Source: Oasisia sp. SBJ-2009
Taxonomy: Eukaryota; Annelida; Polychaeta; Sabellida; Siboglinidae
Assembly: GCA_964017155.1 (NCBI GenBank)
Contig: OZ024867.1
Coordinates: 29,022,812 to 29,086,811 of the forward strand
Direction: 5' to 3'
Length of the DNA stretch: 64,000 bases
In this document: in pieces, positions 44,601 through 56,933 of the stretch
How the letters are laid out: each line of letters starts with the position of its first letter
Position numbering within the stretch: position 1 is the stretch's first letter
Position numbers and translations under genes: made by a program
The notes under the pieces: model-generated
The model's input: the letters and a program-made list of their open reading frames with translations, nothing else
Database searches by the model: none
Told to the model about the DNA's origin: nothing

Positions 44601-47177
44601 TTATGTTGCTTTATGTTATGTTATATTACATTATGCTATGTTGTGCTATGTTGTATTACTTTATTTTATTTCGACTTATTTCATTTTATGTTTAGTTATA
44701 GTAATTTATTTCAGCTCATATTATTTTATTTTACTTTATTTTTTATTACGTTATTTTATTATGTTGCTTTATGTTATGTTATATTATTTTATTACGTTGT
44801 GTTACATTACGTTATGTTATTTTATTTTATTATGTTGCTTTATGTTATGTTATTTAATTTTATTATGTTGTGTTGTGTTATATTATGTTATATTATTTTA
44901 ACATGTTGCTTTATGTTTTGTATCTATCTGGTCCTTCATTACCAGTGTGGGTGCAACACGGGGGTGTCTATCTACCCAAAGCCAAGCTTGCTGCCTCCCT
45001 AGCAGGTCAGTCGGTTGATGTGCTCTCGTCGAGGAACACTGGATCAGTCAGCAGGGGACGACGTTGTAATGTTGCAAGTGGTTGGTGCACTACGCTATGA
45101 CGGGGAGGACATACTAACCATCCACCGTTCTCCCTCCTGTGCTGTGCCACTTGCTACTGTAAGTCACCGGTTCAACAATAGGTTGCTAGGCAACAAGCAG
45201 TAAATAAAAACAACGTAATACATTGTATCTGTCACGTACTGGCCTTTCCTTCGCAAGTCGGAACATGTTTATTCATACGGCCATATCATCACATGTCCAT
45301 TATGTAGTACACACAGATCACGTTCCCCACGTAAGCATCTTACATAATTATGTCGTGAGTGCGCATGCGTGTTGACCCGTATGTAGGTCAACTAGAATGT
45401 GTTCGTTCTCCACGTAGGCAATATATGTCGTTGTGTAACCAATACACACGAGGCTAGGACAGTTTTATGTCAAGTGCAAACCATAGCTTCCGTTAAAATG
45501 ACGCTTCCTACCACGTGGAAAACACAACTTCCGTAAAAATGGTGGGTCAGATCAGGACCGTAACACAATTTCTTGCAAAATTACACCTTCGACCATAGTC
45601 ATAACGTTAAAAACTAGTGCCATTTAATGTTTTCAACACGATAACCTTGACAAGTTTTCTTATTTGCCTGAGTCAGTATGCTATCTCCATAGCATTTCGT
45701 AACGTTTCACCGTATCATTGCGTTAGACATGTGCTGTTTTAACAAATTTAACTAAGTTAGTCTTGTAATTTGTAGTAAATAGAATATTTTTCTGTTCTAC
45801 GTCATAACTTTGTCAAGTTATTTCATATTTTACTTACTCGGTGTGTCAACTTTGTACCACTTCACAACTTTTTCAGCGTTTCACCGCCATCACTTTTACG
45901 TGTTTTTAGTGTTTACATGCCATAACTTTGTCATGTTTTTCATATTTTACTAACTCGGGGTACCAACCTTTGCACCATTTCACAACTTTTCAGCCTTTCA
46001 CCGCTATGTCTTTGTCAATTTTACGTATTTTTAGGGTTTACATGCTATAACTTTGGCAAGTTTCTCATATTCTGCTAAGTCGGTTTCCTAACCTCGTTCC
46101 ATTTCGTACCGTTTCACCCGTTTCATTGTGTTACACAGGTAGTGTTTTTTTTTTACTAATTTAACTAACTTATTCTTGTAACTTGTAGTAAAATGGAATA
46201 TTTTTCTGTTTCAACACCATAACTTTGTCAGGTTTTTCATATTTAACCAAACCGGTGCACCAAATGTTATATCATTCACAACTTTTTCAGCGTTTCACCG
46301 CCATCACTTTGTCAATTTCACTTATTTTTAGGGTTTACATACCATAACTTTGTCAAGTTTGTCATATTTTACTCACACGGTGCACCAACCTTATACCATT
46401 TCACATATTTTTAGCGTTTCACCGTCATGACTTTGTCAATTTCATGTATTTTAATGTTTACATGCTATAACTTGTCGTTGCCCAATCCATACACACGATA
46501 CTAGGACAGTTTTATGTCATGCGCAGACCATAACTTCCGTTAAAATGACTCTTCCTGCAACGTGCAAAACACAACTTCCGTAAAAATGTCGGGTCACATC
46601 AGGACCATAACACAATTTCTTGCAAAATTACACATTCAATCATAGTGATAACGTTAAAAACTAGTGCTATTTAAAGTTTCCACGCAATAACCCTGCCAAC
46701 TTATCTTATTTCACTGAGCCAGTGTGCTCATCTCGTTCCATTTCGTAACGTTTCACCGTTTCATTGCGTTACACAGGTGGTGTTTTCACAAATTTAACTA
46801 AGTTATTCTTGTAACTTGAAGTAAAATAGTATATTTTTCTATTCTACTTTCATATTTTACTAACTTGGTGTGCCAACGTTGTACCACTAAACAATAAGAC
46901 GCATGAATTTGCGTAGTATTAGTTCGTGACTTGTCCACCAGGCGGAACCACTAGATCATGAACTATCTGCCAGATGGCGCCACTTGACGGGAGGAATTCC
47001 ACCAAAAAAGCGCCAGAATTTTGTTTCTGAATTTTAAACCGGCGCAAAATGTTGACCTTTGACCTTTTCCCCTATCTATTAACATGGTGACCTTGACCTT
47101 CCTCCGGGGGAATTCCACCGAATTCCTCCGCGGCGCGGCAACCGTATCACGATAGGACCCTACATTACTGCTCACGT
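41645..47177 (-). repeat. Foldback right arm
   Basis: Reverse-complement copy of the left arm: inner module 41645-41878, TTTGTAAACATAAC array 41879-42784, AT-rich array 42785-44926, single-copy block 44927-45225, 120-bp repeat domain 45226-46887, terminal module 46888-47177. It differs from the left arm by many substitutions, by array length, and by lacking the 1.27-kb segment at 34809-36075. Confidence 0.9.
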
Positions 47178-47380
47178 ATAATGAGCATTGCATCCATTAA
47201 AAACATTATTCGAATTAACACACGTAGTCTAGTCGGAAGAGAGGGGTACCGTGCACCCCGTGAAATATACTTTTAATTGGTATCACTAGATCGAAACAAA
47301 ACGTAGCAAACGGTTTGCTATGTTAACAAGTCAGCAACATGTTTCACGTAACATTTGTACGCATATTTGTACGCATGTAG

Positions 47381-47497
47381 ATGCAAAGCCATGCGATAGC
47401 AACCCTTGCCTGCATCGCGGCACGTGTACTAATGGTGCAGTGAAAGGATACACTTGCAAATGTCGTGCAGGGTACACAGGAAGCAGCTGCGAGCAAA
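47381..47497 (+). CDS. Host gene: EGF-like domain 3
   Basis: Acceptor TTGTACGCATGTAG, donor GAGCAAA|GTACGT, 117 nt, phase 1-1. The peptide is (D)AKPCDSNPCLHRGTC, TNGAVKGYTCKC and RAGYTGSSCEQ, six cysteines with the GYTG turn. It starts only 204 bases to the right of the foldback element. The intron bases after its donor (TCTGAC...TATGAC) resemble those after EGF1, so the two exons are copies that carried flanking intron sequence. Confidence 0.88.
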
Positions 47498-48518
47498 GTA
47501 CGTCTGACACCGTCACTGAAACGAAACGTTATGACGACGATATTTAAATTAAGTTACAGAATAATTAAAACACATGCATCTAGTTATGTTGCAAGATGTC
47601 ATGAAACATTAATGTAATGATGACCGACATTTACAATCAAGTTCTACTTTTGGTTTGAATACTCATTAATTATAGTGTTGATAACTGATGCGATATAGGA
47701 GTAAAATATTGCATCAAGACATGATGGTTTCGGATTTCCGTATATAAATCTGAACTACTTTAATCTTACAAACGTATGTATGATTTGGGTGCTAACTGCG
47801 CAGCCAGCCGGCACGTAAGTGCGTTTATGTGAAAGACGTTGAGTTTGATGTTGCGTGGATGACTAGTTATGCGGCCCGATTATAATAAATACTCATGCAC
47901 TCGCGATGAACCACGTAATAACCGTAGATATTAAACAGTGGCTGCTTTTCGGATAAAGCAAAAACGAAGTCTGCCGAACTGAACCGAATATTCATGACTA
48001 TGCCTTTTATATAGAGCATAGGCGCATCCAATCTGGAAACTCCAAATATACTTAGTTATATGTCCATATGTTGTCAGGGTTGTAAATATTTAACGTAGGT
48101 ATATAAATGTACTGAACAGATATGTATACGACAAATAAACAATTGCATGCATTACGAAGAGTTAAAAATGCTTAATCAGTTCGATTGTTTTGCTCCTCGC
48201 GTTTCATGCTAATTTCGCGAAAGAGCAAACCTACCAAGTATCCCCTGTGACATACTGTTTCGGTTTTGCGCATTTGTTTATTCGTTTTTTTTTTAAATGT
48301 AAAAACTATTTTAGGCTTGCCCAAGATTTATATAGTCTTTTTCATACTGAACATTTCTACCGTACGGGTTTTATGTGGTAGACTATCTTCGCCTTAATCA
48401 CGTGATAGCGGGTGATTATGTGATGTCGCGAGATCGGCCTTGACCCCCATCCAGGCAGTATTTACACACGTGTTTCTTTTCCGACTTGCTTTTGCATTTT
48501 AACTCGTGTTTATATGAA
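47498..48518. other. Intron after EGF3, no gene seen
   Basis: AT-rich and without repeat structure. The end (48390-48518) is richer in CpG and immediately precedes the candidate nested exon. Confidence 0.45.
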
Positions 48519-48706
48519 ATGTCAATGTGTGGTCGCCCACGGAAATACGCCACCGACTCGGCAAAGAAAAGGGCACAAGCAGAACTGAAACGAAATCGAC
48601 CGCCCGCAAAAGTGTACATAGGAAAGGCGATGAGTTTATGGATTCAGACAGAAGTAATGACCGGCATCAAAACTGATGCAGCGTTCGCCAAGTGTCTTAT
48701 TGATAG
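48519..48706 (+). CDS. Candidate first exon of a nested gene (basic N-terminus)
   Basis: From ATG at 48519 the frame reads MSMCGRPRKYATDSAKKRAQ, AELKRNRPPAKVYIG, KAMSLWIQTEVMTGIK and TDAAFAKCLID up to GATAG|GTTAGT. A basic, alanine-rich start followed by a VYIG...W...TDAxFAxxLL block resembles an uncharacterised animal family with transposon-like distribution that I know only from genome annotations. The next plausible exons (50554-50648 and 51529-51709) do not fit in phase, so the gene may be broken or my borders wrong. It lies inside an intron of the EGF gene on the same strand. Confidence 0.4.
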
Positions 48707-49218
48707 GTTAGTACTCTGTTATTACTCGGCTTCAACCATTTTCACATTTTTTTAATACTGCGTGTGCAAGCTGACAAAATTGCTTTGCTATTAAATTAGT
48801 CGACGGTATTAGGCCATTTAGGGTCATTCCGAGTGAACGCAAATAAAATTCCATAAATTGGTTGCTGTCGTCGACGTATAAGACTAAGACTTAATATTAG
48901 ATTATTTTTGAATGGATCAGTAATACAGTACGATGAGAGCTTTGCTGCTTTGCATTTGGTAAGATTAGCAAGAATCAAAAATGTGAGCGTTCTAGCTTAA
49001 ATAGGTTTCAAGTTATGGCACTTTGACATTTGACAGCTTGTTAAAAATAAATAATTTTATTCACATTTCACTAGTCAATAATTATATTCTGCAATCTTGA
49101 GCCTGTGTCAGTGAAATTGTGTTGAGTTGATCTATATAATATATAGATTACACAAATACAATTACAATATAAATACAGTGTGAGTGTACAGTTAATGTAC
49201 AGCAAGTTGATACAAATC
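48707..49218. other. Intronic sequence, no feature seen
   Basis: AT-rich; no exon, repeat or transposon end recognised. Confidence 0.4.
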
Positions 49219-50130
49219 ATGATTTCTTCAAAATATCACTCGCGATAGGGTTTTCAGACCCTTATTGTTAGCAGAATACACATACCTTAGACATATTTGG
49301 TATATAAATGTGCAAATCAGAGGAATATGGCAGATCTGGTTGCCTTAATTATGAATCTATACATATGCAAAGATGGTATGTTATTATATTTCTTAAAATA
49401 TGACCAACTTCCGACCCAAACATTTCGATGAGGCGTAGCTTGTATTGTCATAAAGCCTTTTCTAGGTGTAAGCTCATTCTTATAGCTCAAATAACTAGTA
49501 AGTCTCAATATCCTTCCGAGCTTCCTTCACAACAAAAATTGTCTGGGTGCCCCAATTTTAAAAATAAATTGCTCGTGATATACGAGAGGCTTTTCAGACA
49601 TTGATTGTAAGCTAAATATGGATGGTTCAATGAACTGTTGTGTCAGTTTGATATCTATGCATAACATTGTGAATTATCAGAGCAACATGACATGCCTGAC
49701 TGTCTTCATTAGGAATGTACACATACCCAACGTGCTATATTTTATATTTCTTACAAATTAGCAAACTTCCGACCGGTTAGTGTGGATTAGAAGATATTGT
49801 TATGAAACGTTTACCAGGCATAAACCAAACAAACACATAAAAAACAACTAACTCACAATATCCTTCCATGCTTCCTTCTCAAGAAGAATGAGGACCCATT
49901 GGTACCCAAAACTTATCAATATATCACTTGCGAGCGTGTTTTCAAGCACTGATTTTGAGTTAAACATACATGTTGTTGGTAATGTTTATAAATATTAGAT
50001 ATCTATGCATATCGGCATACATTTTTAGGCAGTTTTGCATGTCTGTTTGTCGTATTTATGAATCTGTACATATTAAAACTGGTATAGATCTGTTTACGAA
50101 GCATAAAGCAAACATAACACAAATATCAAG
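49219..50130. repeat. Tandem repeat with unit of about 345 bp, 2.6 copies
   Basis: Units begin near 49219, 49560 and 49912. Shared landmarks per unit are ATATCACT(C/T)GCGA, TTTTCAGAC, ATCTATGCATA, GTACACATA-like and TATCCTTCC(G/A)(A/T)GCTTCCTTC. Divergence between units is considerable. Confidence 0.7.
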
Positions 50131-50553
50131 TAAATTTATAAAAACTTCTCATACAAAGTTGTATCAATTGTAATTTAGTAACAGTTCTACCATGGGTAGA
50201 TTTTTTCAATTTATGTCACAGTACTTACATGTACATGTATACTGCTTTTACCCAGTGATGGGTCCGCAGCCCAGTACAACAATTTCAAAAATTTGCTAAT
50301 ATTCATCACTACAGTGATGACTTTGGACTGGATTGCGAATGGAATTTCTTCGTGACCAGCCATGGTAAAAACATGTTTGATGGATTTTTAACCATTGTGG
50401 CCATTCTTATTTGTGTACACTTAACAAAGCTTTTGTCAAACTTTCAATTTTATTTTGTATTTCATTTGCAGTTCACTTTTCCAGCTGATTTTTCATACAT
50501 GTATTCTTCAATATTTGTGCATAATATAAATTATAAAATTTATGTTGTTGCAG

Positions 50554-50648
50554 AATCCCCTATAATGACGACCCAGTGTGATGAGAAACAGTTGATCCAG
50601 CTGATAGAACCTATCAATTTGGAGATGACACTAGAAGAGATTCGCTGG
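50554..50648 (+). CDS. Candidate exon, nested gene
   Basis: After the acceptor TATGTTGTTGCAG the frame reads SPIMTTQCDEKQLIQLIEPI, NLEMTLEEIR up to CGCTG|GTAAAT. The composition is coding-like (Glu/Leu-rich) but no family is recognised. It enters in phase 1 and leaves in phase 2. Confidence 0.3.
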
Positions 50649-50744
50649 TAAATATTATGGTGTATGTGTGTATATGTGTTACATCAAGTACATTTTTTGT
50701 ATGAAAAACTATGATACAAAATTGTAACTTTTGTCATGGTTTAA

Positions 50745-51070
50745 AGGTAAAGGTAAGTTCTTATATAGCTCAGTATACAATCTTTAGGATTGCTCAAAGC
50801 GCTTTTTACACTTTACTCCCTGGCAGACATGTTCAATCGAAGACCATCTCGGCTTCTCTCGGAAGAATTCAGCCATGTGGCAATGTCGCGAAGACTGCTT
50901 GTACGCAAATATTCATCACTGTTTATAGCCAGGTACTCATTCATACAGCTGAGTGAACTGGAACAATGTAGTGTGAAAAACTTGCCCAAGGTTTCACATG
51001 GCAGCACAGGATTTGAACCCGGGTCCTCTTATTTGAGAGTCCGATGCTCTACCCCTGAACCACTGCGCTA
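50745..51070 (-). mobile_element. tRNA-derived SINE
   Basis: On the minus strand the 5' end is tRNA-like. TAGCGCAGTGG (A box, 51060-51070) and GGTTCAAATCC (B box, 51009-51019) are spaced as in a tRNA gene, with GTAGAGCATCGGACTCTC between them. A 250-base non-tRNA body follows with AGCGCTTTTTACACTTTAC (plus-strand view) near 50800, and the element ends in repeats of TTTACC. It is therefore a RNA polymerase III-type retroposon and not a functional tRNA gene. TSDs not found. Confidence 0.7.
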
Positions 51071-51528
51071 ATACTAGCAACCTTTGTTTATGACCAAGAT
51101 TAAAGAAAAACTGAACATTAGTCTCACAGACGGGTACATTTCGTCATGAGGAAATTTCAGTAGTATGCCTACAGTGCAGTTGTGAGGAACACTAAGTAGG
51201 TTTTCAGCTCACTTAGTCTTCATGGCATTAAAATGAACTGATTTTAGTAACAGTTTATTCTAATATTATTTTACTTAAAATCACTAATGACCTGTTATGG
51301 TGCTGTGCAAGTTAACAAACACAATTTGCTGTGCTTTGTGGTGAAAAACTCAGCAGTGACTAAGATTAAAAATAACATTTCATTCAATGTTACAAATTCA
51401 TTTTTTCAAGGCTGTATAGTCCAAAGGACCTGAGGACCTCTTGGGCCAGTGTTGATGATTAAATGTCCATTTTGAGGTGTTCACAGTAATGTTCACTGGT
51501 TTGGTTATGTTTTATTTCAGATGCCGCA

Positions 51529-51709
51529 AAGACGTTGCCACTCTGCAGCCTGTTACTACATGTGAACTTGTGCATAACATTGAAGAAATTGTGACTGATG
51601 AGTACAGACGATGAAGACATGACACTTATGACAAGAGTGGAAGACGTCACTGGCAAACCATGCTGCATTGTGTACAAAGAATGCCTTTTGGAGCTTGTCA
51701 GAATGGAGG
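51529..51709 (+). pseudogene. Candidate exon with frameshift, nested gene
   Basis: After the acceptor TGTTTTATTTCAG one frame reads CRKDVATLQPVTTCELVHNI, EEIVTDEYRR, then stop. A second frame overlapping its end reads STDDEDMTLMTRVEDVTGKP, CCIVYKECLLELVRME up to GGAG|GTAATC. The second part resembles an IVFESCLxxL block of the family suggested for 48519-48706. A one-base change near 51600 would join them. It is either a pseudo-exon or a sequence error. Confidence 0.3.
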
Positions 51710-54700
51710 TAATCATTGGTATTTGATAGTCATAAAATATCATCATGACACAAGTAACTGCATTTTAAATATGTTTCTTATAAACTATTAATTTGGTATA
51801 ATGGCAAGAAAGATGTTATGTTTGTTTTGATTAATTATGTTTATAATGATGTAAGTGTGGTGTATGTTGGTTAATTATATGTTGCCATATTTATGTTACA
51901 AACATAGAAATTAATATTATGGAAATTATATATTGAAATACTCATTACATCATACACTATGATTGGTATCAACTGCATTCTGATTGAGTAGAGTGGAATA
52001 CCTAACTATATCTTTACAGAAAGCTCTAATTAATGCCCACCTATGTCACTGCATTCACACAATTTTTCTGTCTTTGTGGTCATCTCATATGAATAACCAG
52101 AGAAAAATATACAACCTATGTGATTATGGTGAAGAAACATTTAATTCATAATTACAAACTTACAACATATTCAAAATTATTCATCATTAGCCCATTGAAA
52201 TTATGTGTACCCAGGGTAATCATTATTTGTCACAGTCGTCTATTTGCCTATTTGTGTAGACGGATAGATTATGCAAAGTCAAAGGGTGCAGGCTTCCCTA
52301 TGACCTGAAAATAAAACGAGTTTCAAGTGTGCGGTACTTCTGTCATCGAGTAACACCAATTCTTTATACTAATCAGTTCTGCTGGTAAAACAATTATTAC
52401 AATTGTTGTCACATACACAGCTATGCACGGTTATGTTTAAAAAAAATAACCGCTTGACCAGTAAAGCATTATATATGTTAATATGCATCTAAATTGTCAG
52501 CTTAGTTTTAATATTAATTTGGTTCATATGCCAGTGGAAGTTGTTGTGCCCCCTAGAATTTATTTCTGAACCTGCTCCTGCGTATGATAGTTTATTTGTC
52601 TGCATGAGGTCTTTGCAATAATGGGTGTCCTTGATAAATTGTATATTGTTGGAATCGCATGTGGACTAAAGTAAAGACAACATAAAGTAAAAACATTTTA
52701 TTGAAACTTGTTGACAAGATTGACTACACTATAATAGCAAGCACTGCACATGATATATGTATTTATTTTTAATATCACATGCACATCAGATAAAAACAAG
52801 CAGTAATAGAACATTAAGAAAAGGTTGAAAACACTACACCCATGGGCAAATTGTTCAAAATCCTGAAACAATTGTTACACAACAAAATCTTGACAATTTA
52901 CCTAAAATTGTAATGTTTACTCATAATGCACGCATTATAGATATTACTGAAACATGCTGTAAATAAATTATTTTTACAGCAGTAGAACTTACATTGATGT
53001 TTTATTAAACATATTTCTCTTGACAAGTTTGCATACAAGTTTCAGTTTGGCTTGAATGGCAGACTCATCTGACAAGATTTTTTATAAATGAGAGCCATGT
53101 TAATTGTCACTTTGTTTCTTACATAGGTAGATGTGGATGCACAGAAAATGTCAGGTACCTGGCATGCACTACCATTAAAGAGAGTGAACTCACACAGTAA
53201 TGCCATCGATATCCAAGCCGATGAAGTTCACCAAAGAATGCCGAACCTATCTTATAGTGTTGAGAGAGGTTGACCGAAGGCTCATGCCATATTTGCCAGA
53301 CCAAGGCACCCGCCGTACTACCGTCTACCACAAACTGCAAAGTTAATCAGATCTATATTGGTCTCTAGTCAATTTGGGTAACTGACTGGCCTGGAAGACA
53401 GTGCACACACCATCGGTACAGGGGAGACTGTCATGGATGCAACACACAACTGAGATCACTCGCTTGATATTCACATGACATTTGATCTGCAGTGTCTTGC
53501 ACAGCCCATGGTTGTGGAATCTTGTCCGGGATCTTGGACAGTAAAATTATAGCTTATTAACTTTTTGACCTAATGGTGCTGTTCAGTTTCCTGTTGAGTA
53601 TTGACCTGAAAAGAAAAGCATATATTCAAACTCAGTAAAAAAAAACTGGCATCATGGTATTAGAGTTGTCATTATGTAATCAATCAATCTACAGCTGTAT
53701 AACATAATATTTTATGTATTACCTAAAGCATTCCATAAAAAAGGCGGCAAGAAATGTTCGGCTACAGCAGCACGTACAGGTTGATATCTAAGCAGGGTTG
53801 TAATTCATTAGGTGTGCATTGTCATTACATGAAAGTAAAATTACCCTGCTATATTTAATTGTAGGTATGCCTTATATTAGATATTATTATAGAATTATTT
53901 GAATACTCTCAAGAATAGCGCATTCATATTTTCTGTTTTATTTTCAATATACAATTTTGTGTCAGGGTATGTCATGTAATAACTACTACATATGTTATAT
54001 TTGACATTTAATGGCTCAGCTGGAGGTTGTATCCATGTCAAAGTAAATGTTGGAAGTGACAAAATAAGGTGTTGTGATGCCAACAGTATATTTCCTTCAC
54101 CAAATATTCAAACATGTCTACCTTCTTCAGAATGAATAATAATTGGTTTCATAAATTGATTTTTGAGTTATTGTTGTATGCTGAATAGTTTTTTAAAGGT
54201 GTTGGCCGAAGTCTGTGTGGACACTGGACTGGACACACTTAGTATAACATGCATTACACAACTGCAAAGGTTATCCTAGTTTTCCATGTCCAGGATATTA
54301 TGAAAATGTTAATGAAAGCAAATGTGTATTGAAATGGGCATATTGAAATATTTTGAAAATTTATACATTGTTGATTTGCTAAAATGTTTAATTCACTTGG
54401 AGTGATCAGACATATCTTCCATGCATTTGACCGACACAAGTGATTGCATTAATCTTAGCCCCGCCTCTGCCTCGTCTCACTTGCATTGTAGTGTGGCCCA
54501 TACTAATATATCATAATTCGAGTTGCATTATGCATTCATATATTGCTGTGATGAAAAGATAAAGATTAGAACAGCTGGCATATGTGAATTGAAAGGTATC
54601 AGGTATTATAATATATACATAGACGACAGCCAGGCATCACTGACCAAAATGGAAACAAGTGCAAGAATGTTATGTGTAATACTTGCATATGGTGTACACT

Positions 54701-54948
54701 TGCTAGTAGCTATACAAGCATTTTATGTTCATGTTTACATTTTTTATATTGAATAAATTCATCACCATCATGGTTGTCATAAAAATCTAAATTATGTTGC
54801 ATAAAATATAATGCAAATCAACAACATCCAGCAATCATAATAAAATGTGAGTCACAACACAGTTTAAATAATTGTGATAACCAACATAATTATTCGTTTG
54901 ACGTTTTGTTGCACGAGATAACGGATGCTCCCCACGATCACCCGGAGC
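51710..54948. other. Long intronic stretch with little recognisable content
   Basis: The only coding-like segment is 53127-53200 (+), reading RCGCTENVRYLACTTI and KESELTQ before a stop, after an acceptor-like CTTACATAG. It could be a decayed exon of the nested family. Otherwise I see AT-rich sequence without arrays. Confidence 0.35.
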
Positions 54949-55062
54949 CTAGCTACTAGTACTGCCAATTTTCCGAAGCCAATGATTTATCATTTCGTCC
55001 CTAACGTCATCTACACTCTCTAGACATGTACTTTCGCAATGACACAGCTTATGAACAAGATC
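54949..55062 (-). CDS. Candidate terminal exon on the minus strand
   Basis: On the minus strand, after the good acceptor TTGAATTTGATTACGCAG, a phase-0 frame of 37 codons reads DLVHKLCHCESTCLESVDDV, RDEMINHWLRKIGSTSS and ends with TAG at 54949. The composition is coding-like with three Cys. No family recognised. A CpG-richer segment with a donor-like GTGAAG|GTATGT lies upstream at about 55345 and could be its first, mostly untranslated exon. Confidence 0.3.
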   Translation of the reverse strand, partial: DLVHKLCHCESTCLESVDDVRDEMINHWLRKIGSTSS

Positions 55063-55832
55063 CTGCGTAATCAAATTCAATACATATAAAAGTATAAATA
55101 CATGCTGTATGAGTGTATGTCAGCTATCTGGCGGAGACTAAGGCTAAGGCATAAGCCTGGGCCTGGCTAAGCCTAAGGCTAAGGCAAGCGATGCCGACTG
55201 TCAAACTTTAAAAATAATCTAACAAGTTAGAGAATCCGCGCCGAGTAGGCCTATAATGAAGTTCGCAAGTTGCAGTTCTTGTTGAATTAGCCCACGACTA
55301 CTCGCCCTGGTTGCTAACTACGATAAAGCACGTAATACATACCTTCACAGAAGAAACACTTCGGAACGTTCGTCACAACACGCAAAAGCACATGCGGTTT
55401 GTTTATTGTGCCGTAGGATGCCGATCTCGTTCAAAACACGTGACCCAAAAATGGCAGGACGTCTACACCGGCTAATGGTTTCACCAGTTATACCCGGTGT
55501 AACGACGATTCTTTTTTGCCGAATAAAAAAAGACAAGTACGCATTTAAAAATTAAACTGACTGTGCATACTAGTTAAACTATTGAAACATTACACATCAG
55601 GACATAAAAGAAAAGGATTGGCGATGGGCAAAACGAAATGATTGGGAACCTTTAACCATCTATAATTACTACTATTCGAAAGAACAAATCATGTTACAAA
55701 ATCTTGGCAAAATATATAAAGGTTGTGTTTTTAAACATGCAACTATGTGCTACGTTATATTCGGAGAGTCAGCCTGTTTTCGATAGACAACACATATGTA
55801 ATTCGCCTGCACGTATATGTTGTATGTTGTAG

Positions 55833-55943
55833 TGGTAAATCATTGCTACAGCGATCCATGCCGTCATGGGACATGTATCAACAGTTTTTACACATTCTCT
55901 TGCCGCTGCACTCCCGGATACAAAGACTCCACATGTGGAACAG
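55833..55943 (+). CDS. Host gene: EGF-like domain 4
   Basis: Acceptor TTGTATGTTGTAG, donor GGAACAG|GTATGT, 111 nt, phase 1-1. The peptide is (M)VNHCYSDPCRHGTC, INSFYTFSCRC and TPGYKDSTCGT. It has six cysteines; the usual NGGTC is shortened by one residue to HGTC and the GYTG turn is GYKD. More diverged than EGF3, 5 and 6. Confidence 0.85.
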
Positions 55944-56069
55944 GTATGTATTGGCATAAATAAGTGTAGTAAACTAAACATGACAAAGAGACTATTATAC
56001 TGTTGAAGTCGTAACTGGAACTAGTTCTCCTCAACAACGTACAGTCTTAGTTAATCTGCTACGTATCTA

Positions 56070-56325
<256 letters not shown>

Positions 56326-56872
56326 CCCTTAGATCATCCGCTTCTTAACAACGCAGTGTTACTAATACGAATCTAAACATTGACATATTACCTTTCTCTG
56401 TACATGCATCACAAATGGTGATTCAAGTTTCTATTAAACATTTGAATTGTAAAGGTATATCCGTTTTTCGTAAAATTAATAAAACATGTATGTTTGGTAT
56501 CTCTTTCTCAGTGTACATTGTACATATACTGCTGTGCCACGTTTGCTAGTTAGTAGTGATAATGCTACATAACTCCGAAAACTGATTTGATATACTTGCA
56601 TGCGTGTTTGAAGAAGAACACGAATGCTGTGGTTAATGTTATGATTATGTGTAATTTTGACATTCATAACATGTACGGTTTAGTTTACATACTTTTATAT
56701 TTGCTCACTCCAATTTAAGAAGGATATTTTTTTTAAATATATGTCACATGCTGCGTATAATATGCACTAAATTATGCACTATTTAACAAATACATGCATA
56801 TAAAATATTTGGTTTGGTTATTAAACACATATTGTTTGCATTGTGCCGCACCTGTACTTCTGGTCAAAATAA

Positions 56873-56875
<3 letters not shown>

Positions 56876-56930
<55 letters not shown>
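56876..56930. repeat. (TA)n microsatellite
   Basis: A pure TA run of about 54 bases. Confidence 0.96.

Positions 56931-56933
<3 letters not shown>

Larger units (their letters stand above)
34520..47177. mobile_element. Giant foldback element: 12.66-kb inverted repeat
   Basis: Left arm 34520-40651, loop 40652-41644, right arm 41645-47177. The outermost bases are ACGTAAGTAGTAATATAGGG on the left, and ACGTGAGCAGTAATGTAGGG on the right when read on the minus strand, so the similarity starts sharply. From outside inward each arm has a GC-rich terminal module, a domain of roughly 120-bp tandem repeats, a 300-bp single-copy block, an array of ATAAC-type AT-rich repeats, an array of TTTACAAAAC-type repeats, and an inner copy of the 120-bp repeat domain. 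No transposase or other protein is recognisable. Arms built of tandem arrays are a feature of Foldback-type DNA transposons of Drosophila and TU elements of sea urchin. I found no target duplication. It sits in the intron before EGF3. Confidence 0.8.

Noticed and set aside
38140..45002. Many Leu/Tyr/Cys-rich (MLCYVILLC-like) and Lys/Gln-rich frames in the foldback arms, superficially like membrane proteins
   Set aside because: They arise from AT-rich tandem arrays, appear mirrored in both arms and in overlapping frames, and lack any domain.
34520..47177. Assembly artefact as an explanation of the giant inverted repeat
   Set aside because: Not fully excluded, but the arms differ in array lengths, many substitutions and a 1.27-kb indel, which a duplicated-contig palindrome would not show.
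34500..47200. Target-site duplication of the foldback element (ATTGC seen on both sides)
   Set aside because: The two ATTGC occurrences are not adjacent to both ends; the right one lies 9 bases outside, so it is probably chance.
51000..51070. A tRNA gene on the minus strand
   Set aside because: A and B boxes are present but the sequence continues into a 250-base body with a simple-repeat tail, and the acceptor stem does not close well; a SINE fits better.
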